Shown here: positions 16,026 through 24,085 of the stretch, piece after piece
How the letters are laid out: every line of letters starts with the position of its first letter
How positions within the stretch are numbered: position 1 is the first letter of the stretch
Assembly: GCA_040772085.1 (NCBI GenBank)
Contig: JAXGYU010000001.1
Location: 620,001-684,000, forward strand
DNA from: JAXGMV01 sp040772085
GTDB lineage: Bacteria > Chloroflexota > Anaerolineae > Anaerolineales > Anaerolineaceae
DNA: 64,000 nucleotides
Direction of reading: 5' to 3'
Position numbers and translations under genes: made by a program
Notes under the pieces: generated by a model
The model's database searches: none
The model's input: only the letters and a program-made list of their open reading frames with translations
Told to the model about the DNA's origin: nothing

Positions 16026-17206
16026 ACAGCATCATCCTGAAGAAAGGTAAGGAAAGCGCTTTACTGCGCAGGCATCCCTGGGTCTTTTCTGGCGCCATCG
16101 AACGTGTCGAAGGAGAGCCTGATGCCGGCAGCACGGTTAAGGTGCTGGACCATCAGGGGAATTTCCTCGCATCTGGCGCCTTCAGTCCGCATTCTTCGAT
16201 CCGTGTCCGCGTCTGGTCATTTGACCCTGAGGATGTCATTGACGAGAGATACATTTCTGAACGCTTGCGGCAGGCTATCGCCTTGCGAAGCCGGCTAAAG
16301 AGTCTGTCGGACACCAATGCCTGTCGTCTGGTCAATGCGGAATCAGATGGACTGCCTGGATTGATCGTTGATCGATTCGCGGACGTGCTGGTTCTGCAGT
16401 CACTGACGCAGAGCAGTGAATATTGGAAGCCAACTGTTCTGGCAGCCTTGCATGACCTGACGGGACTGACCAGTGTGTTTGAGCGCTCGGATGATGATGT
16501 GCGCCTGCTGGAAGGCTTGCCGCAGGTGAGCGGCTGGTTGTCAGGCACGCGGGATGAGACGACGGTGAAAATCCGTGAAAATGGACTGGATTATCTGGTT
16601 GATTTTGCCGCAGGGCATAAGACTGGTTTCTATCTGGATCTGCGCGACATCCGTAAGGTATTAGGCGATTATGTTTCGGGCAATTCGGTGTTGAATTGTT
16701 TCAGTTACACAGGCTCCATGAGCATGATTTCCCGCAAGCATGGTGCAAGAAGCGTGGTTTCTGTAGATTCTTCCGCGGCAGCACTGGACCTGGCAGCAAA
16801 AAACGCTGCAATGAACGCTATCGAAGGTATTGAATGGGTAGAGGCGGATGTCTTCAAATTCCTGCGTGAGCAGCGCGATCGTGCCAACCGCTTTGACCTG
16901 ATCATTCTGGACCCGCCGAAGTTCGCGCCAACCGCCTCGCAGGTCGAGAAGGCAGCCAGAGCGTATAAAGATATCAATTTACTGGCATTCAAGCTGCTCA
17001 ATCCAGGCGGTATTCTGGTGACGCTGTCTTGTTCTGGTGGTGTCAGTCTGGATTTATTCCAGAAGATCGTTGCGGATGCCGCGCTCGATGCCGGCAGGGA
17101 TGTGAAACTGCTGCGGGTCCTGCGCCAGGCGGAGGATCACCCGGTTGCGATATCCTTCCCAGAAGCGGCTTATCTGAAAGGGCTGATCGTCACTACTGCA
17201 GGCTGA
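16022..17206 (+). CDS. RlmI-like rRNA methyltransferase (PUA plus SAM domain)
   Basis: 394 residues. An N-terminal PUA-like segment (KKGKESALLRRHPWVFSGAI) is followed by a Rossmann SAM domain with AAGHKTGFYLDLRDIR, NCFSYTGSMSM and the catalytic LDPPKFAP motif, ending with LSCSGGV. This is the pattern of RlmI/YccW, which makes m5C1962 in 23S rRNA; sibling families modify other pyrimidines, so the position is inferred. The ATG overlaps the ligA stop by four bases, so translation is coupled. Confidence 0.82.
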   Translation: MNSIILKKGKESALLRRHPWVFSGAIERVEGEPDAGSTVKVLDHQGNFLASGAFSPHSSIRVRVWSFDPEDVIDERYISERLRQAIALRSRLKSLSDTNACRLVNAESDGLPGLIVDRFADVLVLQSLTQSSEYWKPTVLAALHDLTGLTSVFERSDDDVRLLEGLPQVSGWLSGTRDETTVKIRENGLDYLVDFAAGHKTGFYLDLRDIRKVLGDYVSGNSVLNCFSYTGSMSMISRKHGARSVVSVDSSAAALDLAAKNAAMNAIEGIEWVEADVFKFLREQRDRANRFDLIILDPPKFAPTASQVEKAARAYKDINLLAFKLLNPGGILVTLSCSGGVSLDLFQKIVADAALDAGRDVKLLRVLRQAEDHPVAISFPEAAYLKGLIVTTAG

Positions 17207-17356
17207 TAGCAGCAACACGCATTGCCACCATTCTCGCCAACCGTTGCGATTGTCAACCGGAAATTGACTTTCTCAGCGAACGAATTCATCAGCGCGAACA
17301 ACTGAACCAGCAGCAGACTACTCACACCTGGTAATGAGAGATTCGACTTATCTCAG

Positions 17357-17767
17357 TCAGTCCGGTTTGCTGGCCTGGTAGCACCATCTTGTAACATCGC
17401 GGATAAGCTCGAGGGGCAGATCTTCATCGTTAGGCAGTTGAATGCCCCCTTTAGTGGTCTTGAATCCATCGAGACGATCAGCAAAAACCTGGAGTGCTTC
17501 GGTACCGGGATAAAGCCCGATGTGTTCTTTGCCGGCAGCGAAATGGATCAGATTACGCCCTTCCCAAAAGGTTGGCATGCCCCATAATATTTTCTCCACA
17601 GCGTTTGGTAAGAGTTCCTTGATGGTTTGATAGACCTGCTGTAATCGTGCCTGCGTGTGCTCAGGCTGCGACGAGATATATGCGGCAATCGTTTCAGGTG
17701 GTTTTCCGCAGTAGTGATTCTGACCTGTATTCTTGAATTCACGTCCGCAATTGGGGCAAGTCCACAT
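17357..17767 (-). CDS. DUF1801/YdhG-like protein with N-terminal zinc ribbon
   Basis: 136 residues. The N-terminus is a metal-binding motif (CPNCGREFKNTGQNHYCG, residues 4-21), followed by a frataxin-like DUF1801 domain with LLPNAVEKILWGMPTFW and HIGLYPGTEAL. The family is sometimes called iron chaperone YdhG, but its function is not settled. Its start overlaps the stop of the small upstream gene as TGATG, showing a two-gene operon. Confidence 0.78.
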   Translation of the reverse strand: MWTCPNCGREFKNTGQNHYCGKPPETIAAYISSQPEHTQARLQQVYQTIKELLPNAVEKILWGMPTFWEGRNLIHFAAGKEHIGLYPGTEALQVFADRLDGFKTTKGGIQLPNDEDLPLELIRDVTRWCYQASKPD

Positions 17768-17964
17768 CAGTTCAACCTCGTTATCTCTGCTTCGAGCAGT
17801 TCAGCAGCAATTTTCAGCGCCCGGATGCGATTCTTAAGCAGCGTCGCTTGAGAAGTGCCCGGGCGCAATTTGGGTTCGACCTTCTCACATTTGCTGATCA
17901 GTGATTGGATGGCACGCAGCGCTTCAGCCAGGTCGGTTGGGGTATATTGTTCCATAGCCATCAT
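17767..17964 (-). CDS. Small helical protein, unknown
   Basis: 65 residues, predicted all-helical, with heptad-like Leu spacing (DLAEALRAIQSLISKCEKV and LLKNRIRALKIAAELLEAEI). No family is recognised. It overlaps the DUF1801 gene by one base (TGATG), which is the main reason to believe it is translated. Three closely spaced ATG codons (17964, 17961, 17955) leave the exact start open. Confidence 0.6.
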   Translation of the reverse strand: MMAMEQYTPTDLAEALRAIQSLISKCEKVEPKLRPGTSQATLLKNRIRALKIAAELLEAEITRLN

Positions 17965-18017
17965 CAGCTCTGATTTTATATTATTCCGGTTTTATTTGTC
18001 GGCAGGTAATTACACAC

Positions 18018-18023
18018 TATAAT
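18018..18023 (+). promoter_or_regulatory. Possible promoter for the first GT87-like gene
   Basis: TATAAT lies in the roughly 200-base gap before the glycosyltransferase gene; the -35 region (TTGTCG-like) is weak. The rest of this gap shows no gene. Confidence 0.35.
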
Positions 18024-18171
18024 CGCTAATTAATCTGAGCTGTCGGTTAGGTAGAGATGATGGTCAAGCTTGGAAATGAGGTTGATATTTCGAATATTAA
18101 TCCATGATTGGATAATCCAACCTCGTTGACTTGCTCAATATCGCAACATACTCGTGCTAAAAGGGGTTAGA

Positions 18172-19707
18172 TTGCTGCCCAGACTCAAGAAAAATCGATA
18201 TTTCATACGCTACGTAGCCAATGGCATTGGCTGGCGAATCGGCGTGACCTCCCTAATCCTGGCGATCTTTACCTCACCAGCACTTTTTGATCTTCTGTAT
18301 CCTCATAAACATTTCTACGGCAGGAATCTTCTGATCCGAATTGTTGTTTACGTCACTCTATTTTTCATACTCATTGCTGCTCAACAATTGGTGAGGATGG
18401 CAGCAAACCGGTTCGCGGGCAATAATCATGAAAAGAGAATAGTTTTTGCAGGCGGATTATTTGCTGCTGGTATTTTAACCATTTTTGTCCTCAACAATAT
18501 CCTGGTAGTGATAGACATTAAAGATTGGCGATATCAGCCAATCCTGGAACCTTTCGCGATGATGCATCCGATTGGGAATGATTTTCGTGTCGGCATCTAT
18601 CAGCCGATGGTGCAGACATTTCTAAATGGACGCTTTCCCACTTTCCTGGTTCGAGAAAATCCAATTCATGTTTATCCCCCGTTCACCTATGCCCTGTTTT
18701 CTCCTCTCTTGCTAGTCGGAGAGGATCAGGCCTATTTGATTGCCACAGGCTTAATAACATTGGCAACATTGCTTTGTATTGTTTTATGGGGAGTGGTAAT
18801 CAACCATTATCGCAAGAACGTCTATATCACATTAATTCTAATATTGTTATTCTCATTTTATGTATTTTCGAGCCGTTATTTTATGCTCATGCTCGAGAGA
18901 GGGAATATCGATTCAATCGTCCTTTTGTTCATTATTCTGACGACATTGGCCGTTATTTATCGACCAGATAGCATGTGGCTTCAAATTGGGCTTCTTTCAG
19001 TTGCCGTTCATTTAAAAGTTTATCCAGCCCTGCTTCTGCCTTTCCTGATGTTGCATCACGGGAAGAAGTCTATCTTGCCGGCAATAGCGATAAACGTGAT
19101 ATTTGGGCTGGCACTGGGTGCACCGACGTTACTGAGTTACCTCAGGACGTTGTTCTATTACAGCCAGACGCCGCAACCCTGGATTGGCAATCTTTCGGCT
19201 GCATCGTTTAGCTGGTTTTTGACCGACATCTATCCTGCGCTGAGGAGCACACAGTCGATCATTGACGTATTTGCGATGGGACTGCCATCGGTCTTGTATT
19301 TAATTTCATTATTTCTGATATTCCGAAACTATCAGGGCGACCAGCGCTGGGTGTCTGTCATGATCGTAAGTCTGTACATGATGTGTTTTATCCCGACTGT
19401 GAGTCATGATTATAAAATGGTACTGATAACTTGTGCCATGATGACCATAGCATTAGGGTTGCTTCACGAGATAAAAACCCACTTTGATTACTCCAGCTTC
19501 CTGCGCCTGGTGCTATTTCTGGCAGTGCTGTTCCTTGTACATCGCTCGTCGAAGTACTTGCCTGAGGAGTACATCTTACTGGGGAATCACTACGTCACGG
19601 CTTTTATGTTATTCGTCTTTACTGTGAGGCAAGTCATTCTCGAAGCGAAATCCCGCCGTGGTGATCATCCGGAGCCAGTGGCTGCTGGCAATAAGCAGGT
19701 CAGTTAG
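18172..19707 (+). CDS. GT87-like polytopic glycosyltransferase (paralogue 1)
   Basis: About 511 residues, mostly membrane helices. Motifs shared with its neighbour at 20269 include VLNNI, WRYQPILEPF, NDFRVGIYQPM, VYPPFTYALFSPLLLV, ERGNIDSIVLLF, AVHLKVYPALLLPFLML and SHDYKMVLI, typical of DUF2029/GT87 enzymes that use lipid-linked sugars outside the membrane. TTG 18172 follows AAGGGGTTAGA, matching the AGGGG-then-TTG arrangement of the paralogue; a GTG at 18154 is the alternative. The region is visibly richer in A and T than its surroundings, hinting at acquisition. Acceptor glycan unknown. Confidence 0.78.
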   Translation: MLPRLKKNRYFIRYVANGIGWRIGVTSLILAIFTSPALFDLLYPHKHFYGRNLLIRIVVYVTLFFILIAAQQLVRMAANRFAGNNHEKRIVFAGGLFAAGILTIFVLNNILVVIDIKDWRYQPILEPFAMMHPIGNDFRVGIYQPMVQTFLNGRFPTFLVRENPIHVYPPFTYALFSPLLLVGEDQAYLIATGLITLATLLCIVLWGVVINHYRKNVYITLILILLFSFYVFSSRYFMLMLERGNIDSIVLLFIILTTLAVIYRPDSMWLQIGLLSVAVHLKVYPALLLPFLMLHHGKKSILPAIAINVIFGLALGAPTLLSYLRTLFYYSQTPQPWIGNLSAASFSWFLTDIYPALRSTQSIIDVFAMGLPSVLYLISLFLIFRNYQGDQRWVSVMIVSLYMMCFIPTVSHDYKMVLITCAMMTIALGLLHEIKTHFDYSSFLRLVLFLAVLFLVHRSSKYLPEEYILLGNHYVTAFMLFVFTVRQVILEAKSRRGDHPEPVAAGNKQVS

Positions 19708-19740
19708 CAGAGACGAATACTGCGGTATGTATCCAAATGA

Positions 19741-19770
19741 AAATGTCCTGATTGCCAGGACATTTTCATT
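19741..19770. terminator. Bidirectional terminator between GT87 gene and tmRNA
   Basis: AAAATGTCCTG and CAGGACATTTT form a perfect 11-bp stem around ATTGC. It can end both the plus-strand glycosyltransferase gene and the minus-strand tmRNA. Confidence 0.85.
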
Positions 19771-19775
19771 CTAGT

Positions 19776-20168
19776 GGAGATGGCGGGACTCGAACCCGCG
19801 TCCGAAAAAATCGACCACCCAACGTCTACGAGCGTAGTTGATCATTTATTGTCGTATATGGCAGATGGACCAACATACCTGACATACACCATCCGCTTGG
19901 ACCCGAAAGCCCGCTTTTGCGCGTTTAGCGGCGTGGATGCGCAGCACTCTGACTTTGTGTCGCCCAGCCATCTACCGGTCAGAGAGCGGAGGTGGTGGAC
20001 GTAGCCTACTGAGAGGCTATTGCGCTTGTTTCTCTAGCTTACGCAGCCAGAGGCATTGCGGCGTAGGAAGTGCGATTGGCACTTAATTTTTTGTACTGAT
20101 TTTACGAGGTCGGTACCTCTCGGCTCGCAGTTCGGGGCCAGCCTCTCCCGTCGAAGCCTGTCATCCCC
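19776..20168 (-). ncRNA. ssrA: tmRNA (SsrA)
   Basis: The minus strand begins GGGGATGACAGGCTTCGACG and ends GGTTCGAGTCCCGCCATCTCCA, the hallmark tRNA-like ends of tmRNA; GGGGATG pairs with CATCTCC (one G-U pair). The CCA is not encoded. The tag frame, read from a GCC resume codon at 20080 to TAA ending at 20039, encodes ANRTSYAAMPLAA, with the ALAA-like end recognised by ClpXP-type proteases. Its length of about 393 nt is normal. It rescues stalled ribosomes with SmpB, which is not in this window. Confidence 0.96.
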
Positions 20169-20180
20169 GGATCTGACACC

Positions 20181-20186
20181 ATTATA
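20181..20186 (-). promoter_or_regulatory. -10 element of the tmRNA gene
   Basis: TATAAT on the minus strand, 12 nt before the tmRNA 5' end; no clear -35 is seen. Confidence 0.5.
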
Positions 20187-20268
20187 GCGGTTAATCGTTA
20201 GAATTGTATATGTTTCGCCACGAGCTAGGTATAATCAAGCAGTCAATCTGAATTAATTGAGGGGTCTT

Positions 20269-21765
20269 TTGGAAAAAACATTCGCCAAATGGAGGTTATT
20301 TGCGATCAGCCTATCGATTATCGGCGGGTTGTTTTACTTGGCGAGGGAATTCATCTTTAATGTTTTTTCGCCTTCGATGACCTATGAGGGTAGGAGCGTT
20401 GAATCACAAGCCTTCATCATTATTGCGCTTCTAGGGGTCGCGGCTATTCTTTCGTTGTTCATTGTTAGGTGGGTTGGAAAATCTCGGTCTCTCGACAAGC
20501 CTCTGCAACTTTCATCATCTGCTGAATACGCGCTTGGGCTATTTGTGCTTGGTATTTTTATGATTTATCTCCTGAACAATGTGTTCATCCAATTCAACTT
20601 CGAGCTTTGGGAATACCAGCCTTTCCGTGAACCGTATGGTACAACGGATGTTATTGGAAGTGATTATCGACTTGGAATATATATACCTGCGCACAATTTA
20701 ATGCAATTTGGCAATCCCTACCTGAAGATCGACGGTTTAGTGTTGGCTGTTTATCCGCCGCTCATGTATTTTGTTTTTACTCCACTTGCTCTCCTTAGCG
20801 AACAAGCTGGGTATATGATCGTCGTTGTTCTATCGACGCTCTCGGTCTTTGGCTGCCTCCTCCTGACGGCATCGATCATTCACCGTTACCTAAAAGTTAA
20901 TACTTTGTATATATGGGTCGTTTCGATTTTAATTGCCTTGCTAGTATTCTCCAGTAGCTTTTTCCACCTGGCGATAGATCGCGGCAACATTGACGCGATT
21001 ATGTATTTTTTGATGCTCCTCACAATTTATCTAATGATTAACCAACCAAAAACATTCTGGCTGCAAGTCATTATTCTTTCTATTGCCAGTCAGGTGAAGG
21101 TCTTTCCGGTACTGCTTTTCCCATTATTGTTGCTATATCATGGGAGGAAACTTTTATTGCCTGCCTTTCTCACAAATGCAGTGCTCGCTCTTTGTCTTGG
21201 ACCAACAGTTTTACTAAGTTATCTAAACACAATGACTGTTTGGCCAGTTGAACGCTACTTTTGGTGGGGCAATCATTCCGCTGCCTCGCTCTTATTCATG
21301 CTTGAAGGTATTTACCCCGGGTTAGCCAGAAATCATACAATCTTTTATTGGGTTTTATTCTCCTTTCCATTACTGCTCTCTGGTTTTATAGCGTTCTATA
21401 TTCACCGGTTTGTCAAAAGCGACATCAAATGGCTGATGCAATTTATCCTCCTCACATTTCTGATGTGCCTCTTGCCATCCGTCAGCCATGACTATAAACT
21501 GGTGATACTCAGTTCAGGCTTGGTGCTATATTCATTGTTCTTCGTTTTATGGCTTGGTGCAGGTTTAAATGTAAAAAATTTACTCTTCTTTGGATTGTTT
21601 CTGTTAACCTTATTGGTTTTTCACCGACCATTTTCGTATATCACCGACAGTTACCTGATCTTCAAGAGTAATTATTTAGCATTAGTTCTCATATTGATCG
21701 AGCATTTCCTGATACTTCCGGGAACAGAAATTGGTAAAACCTTCACAGTTGCCTCAGAAGGATAG
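20269..21765 (+). CDS. GT87-like polytopic glycosyltransferase (paralogue 2)
   Basis: About 498 residues with many membrane helices. It is a clear paralogue of the gene at 18172, sharing YLLNNVFIQF, WEYQPFREPYG, SDYRLGIYIPAH, VYPPLMYFVFTPLALL, DRGNIDAIMYFLMLL, SQVKVFPVLLFPLLLLYHG and SHDYKLVILSSG. TTG 20269 is preceded by GAGGGGTC at good distance; an earlier in-frame TTG at 20257 overlaps that site. TATAAT at 20230-20235 may be its -10. The two paralogues flank the tmRNA gene and probably arose by duplication. Donor and acceptor are unknown. Confidence 0.78.
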   Translation: MEKTFAKWRLFAISLSIIGGLFYLAREFIFNVFSPSMTYEGRSVESQAFIIIALLGVAAILSLFIVRWVGKSRSLDKPLQLSSSAEYALGLFVLGIFMIYLLNNVFIQFNFELWEYQPFREPYGTTDVIGSDYRLGIYIPAHNLMQFGNPYLKIDGLVLAVYPPLMYFVFTPLALLSEQAGYMIVVVLSTLSVFGCLLLTASIIHRYLKVNTLYIWVVSILIALLVFSSSFFHLAIDRGNIDAIMYFLMLLTIYLMINQPKTFWLQVIILSIASQVKVFPVLLFPLLLLYHGRKLLLPAFLTNAVLALCLGPTVLLSYLNTMTVWPVERYFWWGNHSAASLLFMLEGIYPGLARNHTIFYWVLFSFPLLLSGFIAFYIHRFVKSDIKWLMQFILLTFLMCLLPSVSHDYKLVILSSGLVLYSLFFVLWLGAGLNVKNLLFFGLFLLTLLVFHRPFSYITDSYLIFKSNYLALVLILIEHFLILPGTEIGKTFTVASEG

Positions 21766-21818
21766 CTCTTGTAACTTCCGGAGAATGGATTAAAATCGAA
21801 GGTCGATCGTATGATCCT

Positions 21819-21902
21819 GGGGCGGTGGCGGAATCGGCAGACGCAGTGGACTTAAAATCCACCGGCCGCAAGGCCTTGAGGGTTCAAGTCCCTCCCGCCC
21901 CA
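21819..21902 (+). tRNA. tRNA-Leu (UAA)
   Basis: A class II tRNA of 84 nt: acceptor GGGGCGG with CCGCCCC, anticodon stem GTGGA with TCCAC around CTTAAAA (anticodon TAA), a variable arm CGGCCGCAAGGCCTTG and T arm GAGGGTTCAAGTCCCTC. CCA is not encoded. It reads UUA and UUG. Confidence 0.95.
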
Positions 21903-22084
21903 CAAGATATAAATTTTGATTGCAAGGTTCCTAGCAATAGGTTTTCTCAAGAAATCTTGATACTATCCAAGAGAAGTCTTCCTAATTGAAAGCTGCTGGA
22001 CCGTTTCATCGTGAAGTGCTTCTGTTATTGTGTCATCAGTGGCGAACGAGCATTCATATTCATTTCTTCACCCGCAGGTTAAAT

Positions 22085-23989
22085 CTATTTGTACAATCCA
22101 ATACCCGCCTCGTCCTGCCAATACAGGTAATATGCTTTTTCGTTGACGTATATTTTCGGTTGAAGCATTTCACCCGCAACGAAGATACCACAATAGACTT
22201 GTTCTTTATCCGAAACAGTATATAAATTTCCTGAAGCATTATTTACATTAACATGATCAATCTGAACATTGGTAATACTACGCCTGATAAGACCTTGCCA
22301 GAGCGGGTATTCATAACTGTCATTCGATAGTATCAGACCAACTTCCTTACAGTTTAGTAGTGCTAATTGATCGGCTGCTAGAATATAGCCTTCCCGATTC
22401 TCCGCTCGTGAAGCGAAATAAAACGATTCCCGATTTTGAATTGCGCTCGAGAGATAGTAAACGGTCAACGGCTTTAATTGGTTATTAAGCAAAGGCGAGG
22501 CAGTGAGGGCTATCAGGAAAACCATGACGGCATTTACTATCCATGTCCTCGAAACCTGCGCCATTTGAACGCCTACGAGAGGTGCGATGAACACAAGATA
22601 TGGGAACAGTAACCGCCCATTCCACGGTTGCCAGCGTAATAACAAACTGAACACAAGGTACGAAGTAACTATTGCGACCAAATAACTTGTCATCTGGTTT
22701 CTGGAACGAAGTGTCCTGATCGAATTAGCGAATACGATAACAACGAGGATTGTATGCCAAAAATTGTTAGCCGAATCTTCGTGATTGTTTGATGGAAATA
22801 CCTCAAATAGATATTTCTTCCGGCTTTCGTACCAAGTGGTGCGTGAATCTGAAGGATCCAAGCCGAAGAGTGAATGCGCTTTATTAATGGCACGCGTTGT
22901 GAAGCGATTAATCGAAGGAATAGGAGTCCCTAACTGAAGTCCCAGGTTTCGCAAGGAGTTGGAATAGAGCGTCGCAGGACTCATTACCGCGTTCATGTAT
23001 GGGCTGGCATCTGTCTCCTTGCCTGGTCCGAGAACATTACCATAAAGTGAGTAGTTACGTCCGAAGAAAGCAGCGTTTAGGAGTAATGCCAGGGAGAGAA
23101 TTGAACTTGTCAAGAGCAGCGCTCCTCTCCGATCTACTCGAAAAAGCCTGAACACTAGCCATATCCCAAATGGCGCAAGATAAACATACGCAAGTGCCTT
23201 GGTTTGAAGCGCCATTCCCAGGCTCATGCCGGCAAAGACTGCATTAGCTATTCCAGGCCTCGAGATTAATCTGTGGCTAAAAAAAATGAAAGCTATCGAC
23301 CAATACGACACAACGAGGTCGGTTTGGGTACTTGATCCCTGCAGGATAGCTGCGGGTAATGTAGCTGTGAAAACAGCAGCGATGATCTGTGCCCATCTTT
23401 GACCGCCGAGCTCTTTAGTGACCATGGTGACGATCAGAATATTGCCGATGTAGGCGGCATATTGCAAACTATTTGCCAGCCAGTCACTACCACTCAGCAA
23501 TTGAAAGGTTAATAAGATATATTCCGCACCAGGAGCCAGGTGGAGCTGACGTAGTATTGCAGTAGGGTAGAAATTGACCGATTCATTTTGGATCCAGTGC
23601 ATCACACGGCTGAGATGGTAGGTCATCGCGTCGGTCGTACTGGGAGGAAAAATGAATGCGGACACACCGACACTCAGAACAACCAGGCTAATAGCGCTTA
23701 GGAGCAAATATTCAGAATTAGAAAGCGTAGGAATGGACCAAACTGGACGTATCAATAGAAATGATCTGATCACAACAACACTCGTAAGAAGAAAGACCAC
23801 GCTCCACGCGATAAGCGCTGACGAGAAATTAATTTGCTGAAAAAAAGATAACGACTCAATGATCCCGTAATTGATAATTGCCCAGACTAATGAGGCCTTT
23901 ATTACACTCACACGGCAGTCACCCTGTGCGTTGATATAAAAGAGTAGGAATAACCCAATTAAAGTTAGTATCGGAAGGACTACAGCCAT
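22085..23989 (-). CDS. GT39-like polytopic membrane glycosyltransferase
   Basis: About 634 residues with roughly a dozen membrane helices. The first outer loop contains PSTTDAMTYHLSRVMHWIQN, the DAMxYHLxRVxHW pattern of a bacterial GT39-related family thought to mannosylate or glycosylate envelope targets with lipid-linked donors. A C-terminal soluble part (LALLNCKEVGLILSNDSYEY) follows. ATG 23989 has GGGTGA upstream; TTG 23992 is an alternative. It belongs with the two GT87 paralogues to an AT-rich surface-glycan block. The 180-base gap between tRNA-Leu and its stop codon holds no recognisable feature. Confidence 0.72.
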   Translation of the reverse strand: MAVVLPILTLIGLFLLFYINAQGDCRVSVIKASLVWAIINYGIIESLSFFQQINFSSALIAWSVVFLLTSVVVIRSFLLIRPVWSIPTLSNSEYLLLSAISLVVLSVGVSAFIFPPSTTDAMTYHLSRVMHWIQNESVNFYPTAILRQLHLAPGAEYILLTFQLLSGSDWLANSLQYAAYIGNILIVTMVTKELGGQRWAQIIAAVFTATLPAAILQGSSTQTDLVVSYWSIAFIFFSHRLISRPGIANAVFAGMSLGMALQTKALAYVYLAPFGIWLVFRLFRVDRRGALLLTSSILSLALLLNAAFFGRNYSLYGNVLGPGKETDASPYMNAVMSPATLYSNSLRNLGLQLGTPIPSINRFTTRAINKAHSLFGLDPSDSRTTWYESRKKYLFEVFPSNNHEDSANNFWHTILVVIVFANSIRTLRSRNQMTSYLVAIVTSYLVFSLLLRWQPWNGRLLFPYLVFIAPLVGVQMAQVSRTWIVNAVMVFLIALTASPLLNNQLKPLTVYYLSSAIQNRESFYFASRAENREGYILAADQLALLNCKEVGLILSNDSYEYPLWQGLIRRSITNVQIDHVNVNNASGNLYTVSDKEQVYCGIFVAGEMLQPKIYVNEKAYYLYWQDEAGIGLYK

Positions 23990-24085
23990 CAATCACCCGC
24001 CATCACAATATGACTTGCATAATCACCAGATTTCTAGATAATTATACTGACAGATAATTTCAATCATTCAAGGAGTCCCCAAACT

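Noticed and set aside
19774..20004. Short plus-strand open frame
   Set aside because: It is the reverse of the tmRNA gene.
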